A DNA stretch of 61,735 nt from Podaxis mareebaensis (Eukaryota; Basidiomycota; Agaricomycetes; Agaricales; Agaricaceae), in NCBI GenBank assembly GCA_018524725.1, contig JAEUWP010000563.1, positions 1-61,735 on the forward strand, in the 5' to 3' direction. A program made the translations under genes and the position numbers. The notes under the pieces are model-generated. The model was not told where the DNA came from, searched no databases, and saw only the letters and a list, made by a program, of their open reading frames with translations. Below, one piece after another: positions 46,470-57,900 of this stretch (positions are counted from its first letter, which is position 1; every line of letters begins with the position of its first letter).

Positions 46470-47978
46470 CCCTAGTGTTGAAGTCTGCCTTCACTTTCTT
46501 GGTCTTCTTCTCTCTGAGCTTATTGATGATCCATTCTTTGTCATAACAATGTCAGAAAAATGGGCATTTATCACTATTTATATGATGCCCTTTAGAGTCA
46601 TATGATAAGCATATAAAGAAGGTCATATGGGGGCATTCCTTGATACTGGCAGAGGTTGGGGGATGGGGATTAGGACTGACTTTGCCACAACAGCAGTACC
46701 CACCACATTAGTAGTTGTCAGTGTAGTGAGGGTCTCCACAAATAGCACAATGGGGGCTGTGTACTTTGCATAGATGGGTAGGGCGTCCTTACCTCCAGCA
46801 ACAATTATACAAGGGACTAGCAACTCTCATTGAAGCACCTCAGAAAGTACATACTCTATTCTCAAACAGAATGGTATGATTATGTAGGAATGCTTAGGTC
46901 AGGTTTTCTCACAGTTGTGATGGACTTGTAGGTAGCCATCATTTTTGTAGCTTTCTTTTCTTTAGGTCTTTATTTTTGTCAACTCACCCTACATTTGTGT
47001 AGCCAGCACCTATATAACTGGTCTTACGCACTTGGGCATGACAATCTAAGACTCTCAACACCTTCCTGTGAGGCCTAAAGCCTTACAGATTAATATACAA
47101 TTTTGTCCTAGAAGCAGTCTGTGAATCCCACAAGTCAAAGAAAAGGATAGCTGAGTCAGAATGAGGGGAGACACAGCAGAGATGTGGTTTGCTGACAAGG
47201 TGGTTAATAATGTCAGTATAGGGGGGAGGCATTGATTTTAGGTTTGATGTCATCAGCAGTATGGGGAGTACCATCCTCCCTGAAGTATGGGAGGTAGGTA
47301 AGTTTGATGAAGGATTTTGAAATAGGTAGTAATGGGACAACTGCATTCCTGATGTCAGGTGATACAAATGCAGACCTGTTGGAGTCTGTAATGCCTTTCT
47401 TGATTGAAGTAAGCTCTGCCTCTATGGCAACAGAGCTGGTGTTGAGCCACAAAGTTTTTTTGTTCTTTTTTGTGGACTTGACATGAAGGGGGAGGTTTTT
47501 CTGATAGAGCTCATTATTACAGCATTGAACAATGAGATTGAGTGAAGTAATCATGAGGTGAGTGAAGACATCATTGAAGGGTATAATGACATTTTTATGG
47601 GAAGGGCTCTGGATGGCTCTGGGTTGAGAAGAGGGTTGAGAGGAAGAGGGTGAAAGTTTGGGAGAGGGTGACTTAATGTCACTGGAATTCCTGAGGAAGT
47701 TGATAATGTCAACCAGTGATATGTGAGGGAATTGATTTTGAAGAGCTGCATATTTCTGGAGCTCTTTGACTTTAAGAGGGGTTTGAGAAGCCACCTTGGA
47801 ATAAGATGACCTCTGAGTGGATGGAGAAGGAGCACCAGACCTGTATTGAGGTTTAGTAGCTTGGTTAATAGGGGAGGGAGTAGAAGAAGGAGGGAAGGAA
47901 TGGGAAGGAGGGGGAGTAGGGACCTTAAGGGAGTAAGGGGGAGCAATAATAGGCTTATGCTGTACAGGAGCTGCTACC
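46470..47978 (-). pseudogene. Old LINE ORF1 (nucleic-acid binding) remnant
   Basis: The frame likely starts at MVAAPVQHKPIIAPPY (47978), because the longer frame upstream overlaps cullin sequence on the other strand. A Pro/Ser-rich region is followed by a block with KNKKTLWLNTSS. A zinc-knuckle region lies near 46850-46550 with CNVCGDPHSD and HHINSDKCPFF, read in a shifted frame. This is the usual ORF1 layout in fungal LINEs. Stops and shifts break it. Confidence 0.7.
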
Positions 47979-48089
47979 ATTTTACAGGGTGCATGATGAC
48001 AATTGATGATGGACCACAAGCTGGAGCTACATAGCCACATTCTACAGCACCCTGGAGTAGAGTATGGGTGCAGGTGCAGCAAATTCACA

Positions 48090-48658
48090 ATGCCCATTCC
48101 AATCCAGAATAAGCAACACAAACTTGTCAGTGCAATCCTGCAGCTTATTGAAGCACAACAGAATGGAGAAGTTATTAACCAAAGTCTTGTGAAGAAAGTA
48201 GTTGAGTCTTTCATATCACTTGGTCTTGATGAAACAGACATGAACAAAGTGTGTCTAGATATTTACAGAGACCATTTCAGACTCCCATTCATTGAGACCA
48301 CAGAAAGGTACTACAAACATGAGCCCAAAACCTACCTCACTGCAAACACCATGTCAGACTACCTGAGGAGGGCAGAGGAATAGTTAAAAGAGGAGGAGGA
48401 TCATATTGATCACTATCTCAATATACAAACAAGGAAGCCCTTAGTTGCTAGATGTGAATATATCCTCATCTGAGAATACTCCCACCTAATATAGAAAAAC
48501 TTCAAATCACTCCTTGACAACAATGATGATAATAAAGACCTTCAGTAGATGTATACCCTTCTTTCTTGTATCCCAGAAGGTCTGGAACTGCCATGGAAGA
48601 AGTTTGAGGACCATGTAAAGAAGACAAGAATGGGAGTTCTGTCAAGACTCAGTGAAGA
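48090..48658 (+). pseudogene. Cullin gene fragment, 5' part
   Basis: The plus strand from about 48105 reads as the cullin N-terminal repeat region: HKLVSAILQLIEAQQNGEVI, SLVKKVVESFISLGLDE, CLDIYRDHFRLPFIETTERY, TMSDYLRRAEE, then after a TAG, LKEEEDHIDHYLN, TRKPLVARCE, KNFKSLLD and CIPEGLELPWKKFEDHVKK. Cullins are scaffolds of SCF-type ubiquitin ligases. Internal stops (TAG near 48381, TGA near 48472, TAG near 48492 and 48547) and Arg-to-Cys changes show decay of the CpG and C-to-T kind. Introns appear absent over this span. The N-terminal start and the RING-binding C-terminus are missing. The Copia element at 48659 interrupts it mid-codon. Confidence 0.85.
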
Positions 48659-49010
48659 TGTAAGCAATATACACTTAGTCACTCATTAATGGTACAACAG
48701 CTGTATTGTAGGTACCTGTAAGCAATATACACTACAAGTGATGAGTTAGACAGAAAGTAAAGACTTATACAATTGGTGGCTTACCTCAGTTGCTCATTAA
48801 CAGTATGACAGCTGAGGGAGTCTCACTACTATGCTATATATATAAGGTAGATAAAGGGGTTTACTGTTAGGAGAATAAAAAAAACTTCTACATAATAAAG
48901 CATTGAGAGTGAAACTAGCTACATCACAGTTGTGTCCAATAATATCTAAGTAATTATGCACATATGTTCCTGGTCTTATGCTTGCCTTGGTATGTGCTTG
49001 GCTTCCAACA
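48659..49010 (-). repeat. Copia LTR (3' LTR of the minus-strand element)
   Basis: A 352-bp LTR starting TGTAAGC and ending CCAACA. Many differences from the partner LTR are CA in one and TG in the other at the same place, as expected for independent decay of ancestral CG. A CCCCCC run and CTCAAGC at 49011 follow, which on the coding strand is a purine-rich tract. Confidence 0.94.
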
Positions 49011-49299
49011 CCCCCCCTCAAGCTATGATGAGGCATAAGTTGCAAGCAAAGTGCTTCACCTTGGGAGAAGGGAGTGCCTTCATGAATACATCAGTAACCA
49101 TGTCACTGGTTGGACAGTATACTAATCTGATTTTTCCTTCCTCAATAACCCATCATATGAAATAATAATAGATATCAATATGTTTGGTGTGCACATGGAA
49201 TTGGTTATCATTCACAAGGGCAATAGCAGACTAGTTATTGGAAAACAGAGTGGTGATGGGGAGGTGGGTACCAAATACCTGAGAGGTGGGAGAATGAAG

Positions 49300-52200
49300 C
49301 TACAAAGCTTCCTTGGTCACATGTGTCATACCAATGTATTCAGACTTGGTAGTTGACAGGGTGACAAGTTCCTGCTTCTTGGCACTCCAGGAGACTGCAC
49401 TGCCATTGATCATAAATGTGTAACCAGATGTGGCACACCAATCCTCAGCCATGTTTCCATCTGCATTGGTAAAACCTTCCAACTTTTCATCATTGCCACC
49501 ATAAGTGAGCCATAAATTGCATGTCCCCTTGAGATACTGGAAAACACACTTGACTGCTTTCCAGTGGGCATCTCCAGGTGTCTTGGTAAAGCATGAGAGT
49601 ACTTGTACAGCATATGTGATGTCAGGTCTAGTGCCAAGTGCTATGTACATTAGTGTACTGACAGCCTCTTGATATGGAACATAGACTATATATGCAATGT
49701 CATTAGTGGATTTGGATGTGTGTTCAGATGAGAGTTTTATTGAGGGATCCATAGGAATGCTGAGAGGTTTGGAGTCTTCAAGACCAAAATGTTGAAGGGA
49801 TGTGTCAATATATGAGTATTGACACAAGGAGATAGTCCATTTCTCTCTATCCCTCTTAACCTCTATCCCAAGTAACCAATGTATCTCACCCAGGTCAGTG
49901 ATCTCCACCTGACCAGAAATACCCTTCTTCACCCACTTGATGAGCTTAATCATTGTAGCCATGAGTGTGCAGTTATCAACATGAACAAGGATAATTACCA
50001 GGTCACCTATAGTAATTTTAAAGAATATACTGTGGTCAACATCATAGCATGAGAATCCCAGTACATTGACCAGAATTTCGCACAAGTGTTGGTACCAGTG
50101 ACATCTGGACTGCTTGAGTCCATACAGCATTTTCTTCAGGCAGCATACTTTACAAGGGAAGGTGGGGTCAACAAAGCCTAGGGGTTGCCACATGAAAATG
50201 ATCTCATCATCAGTGAGTTTCCCATTTAGGTATGCTCCCTTGATATCAATCTGATGAATTTCCATGTCTCTTGCAGCCATAATGGTGAGAATGGCACAGA
50301 TCAATGAGAGGCAGACTACTGAGGCATATGTGTCAAAGTAATTGATACCTGGCACTTGGGAGAAACCTTGTGCCATGAGGCAGGCCTTGTACCAAACAAC
50401 ATTCCCAGCTGCATCCTTTTTTGCTTTATACACCCATTTACACCCAATGATGTTGACACTAGCTGGAGGGTCTACAAGTTCCCACATCCCAGCCTCATTC
50501 AATATTTTCAACTCCTCTTCCATTGCCCTCTTCTATAGGTCACAATCTGCTCTTTCCAATGCCTCCTTCAGACTTGAAGGCTCTAATGCCTCTATGTCTC
50601 TGGTCTCTGCAACAAATGCCCACACTTCTTCCCAATCCAATTCCTCAGCAACCATAACTACCCTTTCCTCAAGAATGTCATGAGCCTTGGGACTGGGATT
50701 TCAATTTCTATGAGGATGCTCAGGCACTAGCATTGGTATCTGTAGGTGGTCTTTACTGGGATACTCCAGTAAGGCATCTTGTGTGGGTTCAGCTTCAGAC
50801 AGTTGGTCAGTCACACTGGAATACTCCAGTGACATGTCTGATGAGGGAATGGGATCTTTTGTGGGGTCCTGCTGAATTTCAAAGGAGTTGGGAATGTGTG
50901 AGGTGAGTGGTGGGTCACTTCAAGTCTTGTTAGCTGATATGGCTTGCTCCCCCTCAAGACTTGTGTGACTGACATCAACAAACCAAAAATTCCACTCAAT
51001 GCTCACCATGCTGGTGTCAGGGAACCAAATCTAAAAGCCATTGCTCTCAGAATCATACCCAATCCACCATCCCTTTCTCACTCTCCCATCCCACTTGTCA
51101 CTGCCTCCCTCATGTACCCATACCTCCTCCCTCCATTCACAAAGCCTACTGAGGTTTGGATGCTTCCCATACAACATTTCATAGGATGTCTTGTTGTTCA
51201 ATGCCTTGGTACCTATATGGTTCATCAACCATACCACATAAGCTGCTGTGTCAGCCCATAGATATCTGGGAATGGAGTACCCATACAACAACACTCAACC
51301 ATGTTCAACAATTGTATGATTGCATCACTCCACTACACTATTGTGTTGTGGAGTGTCATGAATAGTGAGTTTGGACTCAGTACCCCTGGATTTCAGGTGT
51401 TGATGAAACCCTGTCAACATGTATTCTCCACCTCTGTCAGAATGCAATGATTTGATGCATGCACTGAATTGTGTTTCACACCAAGCCTCAAAGTTTTTAT
51501 ATATAGAGAAGACTTCAGATTTTTTCTCCAGAAAGTCAATATGTGTCCACTGAGAGTAGTCATCAATGAAGGTTACATAGTATTGGTGGCCCTTCTTGGT
51601 TGGAGTTTGGGTGGGTCCCCACATGTCAGAATACTCTTCCTCACCCATAGCTTTAGCCCTCTCTCCCCCTCACTCCTTTGTGATAGGCAAATACATCACT
51701 TTCATATATATACAAGCATCACAGAAAAAGTCCACTAGTCCAGTATCATCAAGTTTCAAACCTGTGACCAGGCTGTCACAAACAAGTTGTCTGACAGTGT
51801 CAGTGGATATATGGCTGAGGTGTCAATGTAACAGGTCCAAGGTAAGTTGTTCACCAATAGCATTTACTTCCATTGAGACCTCATGAACCAGTTTATACAG
51901 CCCATTCTAGTTTTTTGGGATCTCTGCAACACATGTCCCACTTGGGTCATGAATAATGCACTTCCTGTTGGAGAAGGCAATGGAGAAACCAGCTTCATTG
52001 AGGTGCCCTATTGAGACAAGAGTATAACTGACCTCAGGTGAATATAATACCTCAGTCAGTCACAGTTGGGAGGTATTAATGCCATTTGGTAGATTAATGA
52101 TGACCTTCCCCTTTCCAGTCACATAAAAACTCTTTTGGTTTGTGGCATAGAGGGGGTGGGGGGCAGTAGGTGAAAAATTCATGAATGTATCATGATATGG

Positions 52201-53493
52201 GGTGATGTAATGGGAGGCACCCAAGTTGAAGAGCTCAACTCACACTTCAGTTGTCTGAGTATCTTGGACATGACTAATATGATTAGCTACTTTGATTGTG
52301 GAGGCCAGTGCATAGTTGTCCCTCATGAAATCAATGTCATCCACTGATTGAGTATTAGATACATTGAAGAAGTTGTCTTCAATTTCACTGGCATCTATGT
52401 GGACAGGAATTAGAGCAGGGAGGAAGGAGTCATCCTCCAAATCTTCAAAGGAGAAAGCCACATTATCATCCATGACATTAGCACTGGTAGAGGGTTGAGT
52501 TGAGCTGGCTGCCTACTTTTCCTTTTTCATAGGACATTCCCTCTTCATGTGCAGTCCCCCACATTCCCAACACAGCCCCTTGCCCTTCCCTTTCTCCTTG
52601 TCCTTTCCCTTGCCCTTCTCTTTACCACTAGACTCAACCACCATTGCATCATCACTGTTTGCAACTCCTTCACTCTTCCCATGCCCCCTCAAATGTGTGG
52701 ACTGAATATGATCTGACTCATTGGCAACTATGATGATCAGCAGGTCCAGGTTGATGGTTTCTCTATGAAGGGTAGCAGATGTGAGCTGTCCTGACATGAA
52801 ACTTGAGAGTGCCCATGGCAATGACTGTATAATTGTGCTATGATAATTGTCATTGTTGATGGACACACCCATAGTATCTAGCTCAGCACATCATGCCCTG
52901 AGGTTGTTTAGGAAGGTGCATACATTTGTATCTTTTGCATATCACAAGGATAGAAAGTCACAGTGGAGTCAGGTCTAGGAGAAGGCCCCTTTACATGTGT
53001 ATTTCTTTACCACAGCTGACTACATCTTTGCAGCTGTTGACTGACCCAAAGTGATCATGAGGGTCAGGTTCAGTAGTCATTGAGCTAAAAGTGATTTAGC
53101 AATGCTCTTGCTTTGATCCCACTTGGTGATTTCAGCCTCAGTGCCAAGCAAGATCATTGAGGTGGAGGGACTGGAGGTTGTGGTAGCTGACATTGAGGAA
53201 GATGACTTGGTCTCACTAAGAGATGGCATAGGGGCAGGGGAAATAGAGATGGAAGGTTGGAGTGTGGGCCATACTTCGCTACCATCAAAGTGCCCCCACA
53301 AGCCTTTATCCTGAATGGCCATCTGGAAGTGCAACTGGAATATCACCCAGTTCACTCCTGACTGTTCTAATATAGGCACAGTGGGAGGTAGTACATCATT
53401 GATGGTAGTACACATATTGTGAGTGTTTTGTGTGTGAATAAACTGTACTTGTTTAGCAACAGGCAGGGCCCATAACCTGTAAGCAATATACAC
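49300..53493 (-). pseudogene. Copia gag-pol, decayed
   Basis: Gag lies near 53493-52513 (LEQSGVNWVIFQLHFQMAI; CCHC knuckle CWECGGLHMKREC near 52550). The protease region is near 52240. Integrase is near 51650-51000 (YYVTFIDDYSQWTHIDFLEK, SLHSDRGGEY). RT and RNase H lie in a 407-codon open frame at 50523-49300 (WELVDPPASVNIIGCKWVYK, DIKGAYLNGKL, KMLYGLKQS; RNase H with LVTLSTTKSEYIGM). The RT catalytic block reads VHVDN in place of the usual HVDD, an Asp-to-Asn change (GAC to AAC) that should kill polymerase activity. Other frames are broken by TGA and TAG. Confidence 0.88.
53463..53477 (-). other. Copia primer-binding site matching an internal part of initiator tRNA-Met
   Basis: The plus strand reads GCAGGGCCCATAACC directly against the LTR. 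Initiator tRNA-Met of yeast, from memory, has GCAGGGCUCAUAACC in its anticodon arm, ending at nucleotide 39; only one base differs. Drosophila copia and yeast Ty5 are known to prime from a tRNA-iMet cut in this arm. The one mismatch is T to C relative to yeast and may equal the host tRNA. Confidence 0.75.
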
Positions 53494-53829
53494 TCAGTCA
53501 CTTGTTAACAGTATGACAGCTGTATTGTAGGTACATGTAAGCAATATGCACTACAAGTGATGAGTTAGACAGAAAGTAAAGACTTATACAATTGGTGGCT
53601 CACCTCAGTTGCTTGTTAACAGTATGACAGCTGAGGGAGTCTCACCACTATGCTATGTATATAAGATAGATAAAGGGGTTTACTGTTAGGAGAATAAGAG
53701 AGACTTCTATGTAATAAAGCATTGAGAGTGAAACTAGCTACATCACAGTTGTGTCCAATAATATCTAAGTAATTATGCACATATGTTCCTGGTCTTACAC
53801 CTGCCTTTGTACATGCTTGGCTTCCAACA
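53478..53829 (-). repeat. Copia LTR (5' LTR of the minus-strand element)
   Basis: Partner of 48659-49010, same length and ends. The inner edge abuts the primer-binding site at 53463-53477. Both LTRs contain a short internal repeat of TGTAAGCAATAT about 60 bp apart. Confidence 0.94.
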
Positions 53830-54069
53830 GAAGAAGCAGGAGATAGTGCCAATGCACTGGACCCTAAAGGGTACATGGATGCTTTGTTTGAAGTACATCA
53901 TAAGAACACAGAAGCAGTAAACAAGAGTTTCTGAGGGGAGGCAAGTTTTCTATCAAGTTTGGACAAGGCCTGTCATGAGTTTGTTAACAAAAATCCAGTG
54001 AAAGGAATGTCAACCTTGAGGTCTCCAGAACTCCTGGCTGTTGAGGAAAACCCTGCACCCAAGCCCTAG
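53830..54069 (+). pseudogene. Cullin gene fragment, continuation beyond the Copia element
   Basis: After the right LTR and the repeated GAAGA, the cullin frame resumes: GDSANALDPKGYMDALFEV, HHKNTEAVNKSF, a TGA at an Arg position, GEASFLSSLDKACHEFVNKN and STLRSPELLA. Removing the Copia element and one GAAGA joins both parts in frame without loss. The homology fades near 54045, before the Gypsy leader or LTR region. The catalytic-scaffold C-terminal half is not in the window. Confidence 0.85.
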
Positions 54070-54080
54070 ACTTGATAGTG

Positions 54081-54550
54081 TGTTATCCTCATATTTATGC
54101 TCTGCTATGCATGAGCTGTATAATTTTTAGAACACCTTATACCTTCAAGGTATATTCACTAGAATCATTTCATCTTATAACTAGTAGTTAGAGTTCTATT
54201 ACTCCCCCAGTCATAGTCTTTATAATATAGACACATTGTAGAAACATTTCTTGCTCCTAATGACACCTTCACAATGAGGTAGAGTCATGTTATTTCTCTG
54301 GGTCAGCCATATGTTCTATGTACAATGTTGTATCCATGCATTTTAAGCCCTTAGACCTAGTGTTCTATGAACTACCCTGCCCAGTATGCACTGTATATAA
54401 ACTGCATGTAATTAGCATACTCTCTTGTAAGGGTGTGCCCTTACACTTAATTTGAAAATCAAGTAACCCATGTTGCTGTATTATATTTTGATAACATTCT
54501 TGTTTACCCATCACTCCATCATCTATTTGTACCTACTGTTTATTAGGGCA
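54081..54550 (+). repeat. Putative 5' LTR of the right-hand Gypsy element
   Basis: This region lies between the cullin fragment and the Gypsy gag. It contains TGTATATAAACTGCATG (TATA box near 54411) and ends ...TTAGGGCA, followed after CTT by TGGTTGTCAGGGAC, which could be a primer-binding site. The partner LTR is outside the window, so the limits are uncertain. Confidence 0.4.
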
Positions 54551-54910
54551 CTTTGGTTGTCAGGGACAACTGACCTTTGCTTGTGCCATGTAGTCTCCCA
54601 ATATATGGGTTTGAACTATTTGGTGTGAGCATGAGGTCTTCCAACCATAAAGCATAAAGCTTTACATTTTTTTAGTTCACCAAGTGGACTAATGCATGAG
54701 CAAAACACCCTATAACACCTAACCACCATGTATATGTGGCAACCAAGAATGACAATGCCCAACAAGCTTCGACATGATAACACATCAGATTCACTACCTA
54801 GTGGCAGTAGCTGCACTGACAATAATGGAGGAAAGGGAAATTATCCCCACTCCAGGCTATTTAAATTAGAACCCATCGACAATAGTTGACATAACACAGA
54901 GAATCCAACT

Positions 54911-57900
54911 ATGGGGTCTAACACTGCAGCTGGAAGCAACTCACATACTCTGCCACCAATAGAAGAGGAGAGCAAGCAACTGTCATTGCTTGACAGGGCA
55001 CCATCACCTGAGTTTAACACTGCAATATCGAGTGAATTATATACACTTGAAGAAAGAATTTCCTTCATTTTCAATGTGAATCATGTCAAAAGCCCTGTAA
55101 GAAGGGCAGAGCTGTGGTTCCACACAGAAGAATATACCATCAAGCTGTTTAAGAGCTCAACAGATATACCAATAGACCCTACATCAGAGATGTATAAGAA
55201 TCTCCTATGTAAAACAATTAAACAACTTGCTTCACTGTATAAGGCAGCAAAGCAACATAAAGGGGAATGTCCTGAAACCCCCATGAATGAAATCTATCAA
55301 GCCATGCCTATGGCTCAATCAAGAAAAGAAATGGATAACACAGGTGATGAGCACCTGTACAACCCCCTTTCACAGGTAGAATCACCATCCAATACTGACC
55401 CTACAGTGGCACTTGGTGGCACCCTTGACAAAGGAAGAGCACTGATCAGAGGAACATCATCCTCTATGGACCCAACCCCTTCAGAGTCAAGTATCACAAC
55501 ATACTTGACCCAACAAGCCTTGGACGAGCTGTTTGCCCCTCAAAAGATTGGTGAAAATGATGACAAATACTCTCATCATCTAGAAAGCCAAACACAAGTG
55601 CTGACTGCCCTCAATAGGGTGATCCCCAATGCCTCTATCACTCAACCAAGACCTATACAGAGTTCAGAAAAGCACTCTGTTAAAATTGATCTTAACCTGA
55701 GTGGAGGTGAGAGAGAAAAGCGACTTGAAACTGGGCCATCCAAGCCCAGTATAGAATGTGCGGAATACTGGAGTGATTGAGTGGTACTCCAGTGGATGCA
55801 GAATGAAGATGTTTGACTATATGGAAGGTCAAAAATACCAGACCAAGGCATCTGGTTCATTGGAACAACCCCAGTAGACAGGGATGTCTTGGAGGATAAT
55901 GACCTAAAGTGAGGAGCCTTGCATCCTTGATGACTGTCATTACCACCACCCATGGCTCATGCAGCCACACTAAGAGGAGCAGCCCCAGCCACTCCTCCAG
56001 TATATCCCCCATCAGTACCACAACCACTGACCAGTTGTGGATGTCATCAAGAGGGAGGATCCAACAAAGGGGAGGAATTATACCAACCCCCTGAAAGACC
56101 AAGGTGAGGATATTCCCTTGTTAGAGATGTACCACTGACCTTTGGGTCCCCAGGCATTGCAAACACCATTCACAACCACACACAACTAATGCATGATTGA
56201 TTGAGTGCAACTATCTGAGAGTACCTCTCACAACCTTTTGAATTCCCAGAGGGGTACAGGCCTGGAAATGGGAAACCCCCCACCAAGAAAGGCCTGGAGC
56301 CTTACAGTGGAAGTCCAAGGTTTAGTGACCTCAAAAACTTCATATCTGCACTCTGCCTAGACCTTGCATTAAAAGGTCTAGGTGGAATGGATCATACAAG
56401 GGACAGGCTGCGCCTGTATACCCTACCTTACCACCTAGCTGGAGAGGCCAAATGAATGATTGTTTGGCATGTTATAAATGTTAATCAAACCAAGTTCAAT
56501 TGGACTTTCAAGGAAGCAATCCTCACTCTGTACAATCACTTCATGCTACCTACATCCATGCATGAAGTGAGAGAGGGACTCAAATGAGTCCATTATAACC
56601 CTCACATTGGAGTACAAGGATACTATGACTCCATCATGGACAATGCACAGTGCATGACTGTGTACCCTGATGATTACACCCTCATTGAGTTATTCCTGGA
56701 AGGAATACCTGAGGACATGAAGACAGACCTGCTGTTTCACTGAGGTCTGTCCCCTGAAGCAAACTTGTTAGATGAGTTCCTCACATACACAGTCTCATAC
56801 AAAAGCTGATGGAAACTGATGTCATACTACTGTCAGGCTCTTTGTCTGAATAGTAGGGGAGTAGATCCCCTAATGCATAATAATCATCCAGTACTGATTC
56901 AAGATCAATATAGATCTTGAACAGCATTCATGCCCAAGAAGGTAGCAAATGGGCAAAAACAAATGCACATTCAAGAGTTACAGCAACTCTCACATGATTC
57001 AAAAAACAAAACAGCTTGACCAGATTACAAGTCGAGCAACCACCAAAGCGCAAGGTGGCCCAGTAAACCACTGGACCACAATGCCAATAAACCTGCCAAT
57101 GCCATAAAATGTTATTGCTGTGGTGGTAACCATTATGCCAGCTTGGACAAGTGCCCTGTGAAGGGTAAACCCTCACAGATTCGAGCAGCTCACACAGTGA
57201 TACCTGAAGACAGAGTATCTCATACAGGAGAAGAAGATGATGATCAGGCAGAAGATGACTGGCCTGATTATGAAGAAGAGGAGGATGACATTGATGAAGA
57301 TCAAGTGTCAACACAAGCCTCAGAAGATGGGTATGCTGAAGTAACCATCATTGAGTCTGACTATGGATCTGATAGTGAGGACATGAACTTCCTCACAAGT
57401 ATCAATGACAATCCCACAGAGAGCAAAATAAATGTGCTCACTGATTACCCCAAGGAAGATGAGCCTCAAAATCAACAGGTTTGAAGAGTCACTCTTTGAA
57501 CCAACAAAGGAAAGATATTATGCCCACAGATTGCCCCTTGTGAGAAGCAATGTCTCACATCATATATCAGCATTAACAGCATCAAAGCCTGGATGCTCTG
57601 GGATTCAGGGAGTACAACCTCTGGAATGACCCCAGCCTTTGCTCAAATTGCTGACATTAAGGTCAGTGAATTAGAAGATCCACACACACTCCAACTGGGC
57701 ACAGTTGGTAGTAGATCAACTGTGAAGTATGGCATGACCATTGAATTAACAGTCAGGCCTATAAAAACCTCATTGTACCTCAACATAGTAAACTTTGATC
57801 ACTATGACATGATTATTGGAACTCCCTTTATGCATCAGCATAAAGTGAAGCTTGACTTCGAGAATCAAGCAGTTATCATTGATGGAGTCAGCATTCCAGC

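Larger units (their letters stand above)
39528..48000 (-). mobile_element. Old, CpG-depleted RNase H-bearing LINE (Tad-like)
   Basis: A non-LTR element on minus. Its 3' end is the poly-T at 39528-39538 (poly-A on the coding strand). Its 5' end is near 48000, where cullin sequence starts on the other side. ORF1 with zinc knuckles, an apurinic-type endonuclease, RT, RNase H and a terminal CxC...H...C block occur in order. Without the nested insertion (41877-44583) it is about 5.8 kb. Frames are broken throughout. The 3' end matches the young copy closely: TATTGCAATAAATGTTGATT just before poly-A. No target duplication was found. The clade (Tad-like) is inferred from the RNase H domain and the fungal host. 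Confidence 0.85.
48659..53829 (-). mobile_element. Complete Ty1/Copia retrotransposon inside the cullin fragment
   Basis: A 5,171-bp element with 352-bp LTRs (48659-49010, 53478-53829), each TGTAAGC...TTCCAACA on the plus strand, flanked by a perfect 5-bp duplication GAAGA (48654-48658, 53830-53834). On minus the order is LTR, primer-binding site, gag, protease, integrase, RT, RNase H, LTR. It is strongly CpG-depleted, and its frames are broken. It inserted after the cullin fragment was in place. Confidence 0.95.

Noticed and set aside
39528..48000. A target-site duplication for the old LINE
   Set aside because: The left flank (GGCAATCTGGGTGATTGAG) has no clear match near 48000; decay or an inexact 5' boundary may hide it.
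48003..48247. N-terminal extension of the LINE ORF1 (minus frame up to 48247)
   Set aside because: That part is the antisense of clear cullin coding sequence. The ORF1 more likely starts at 47978.
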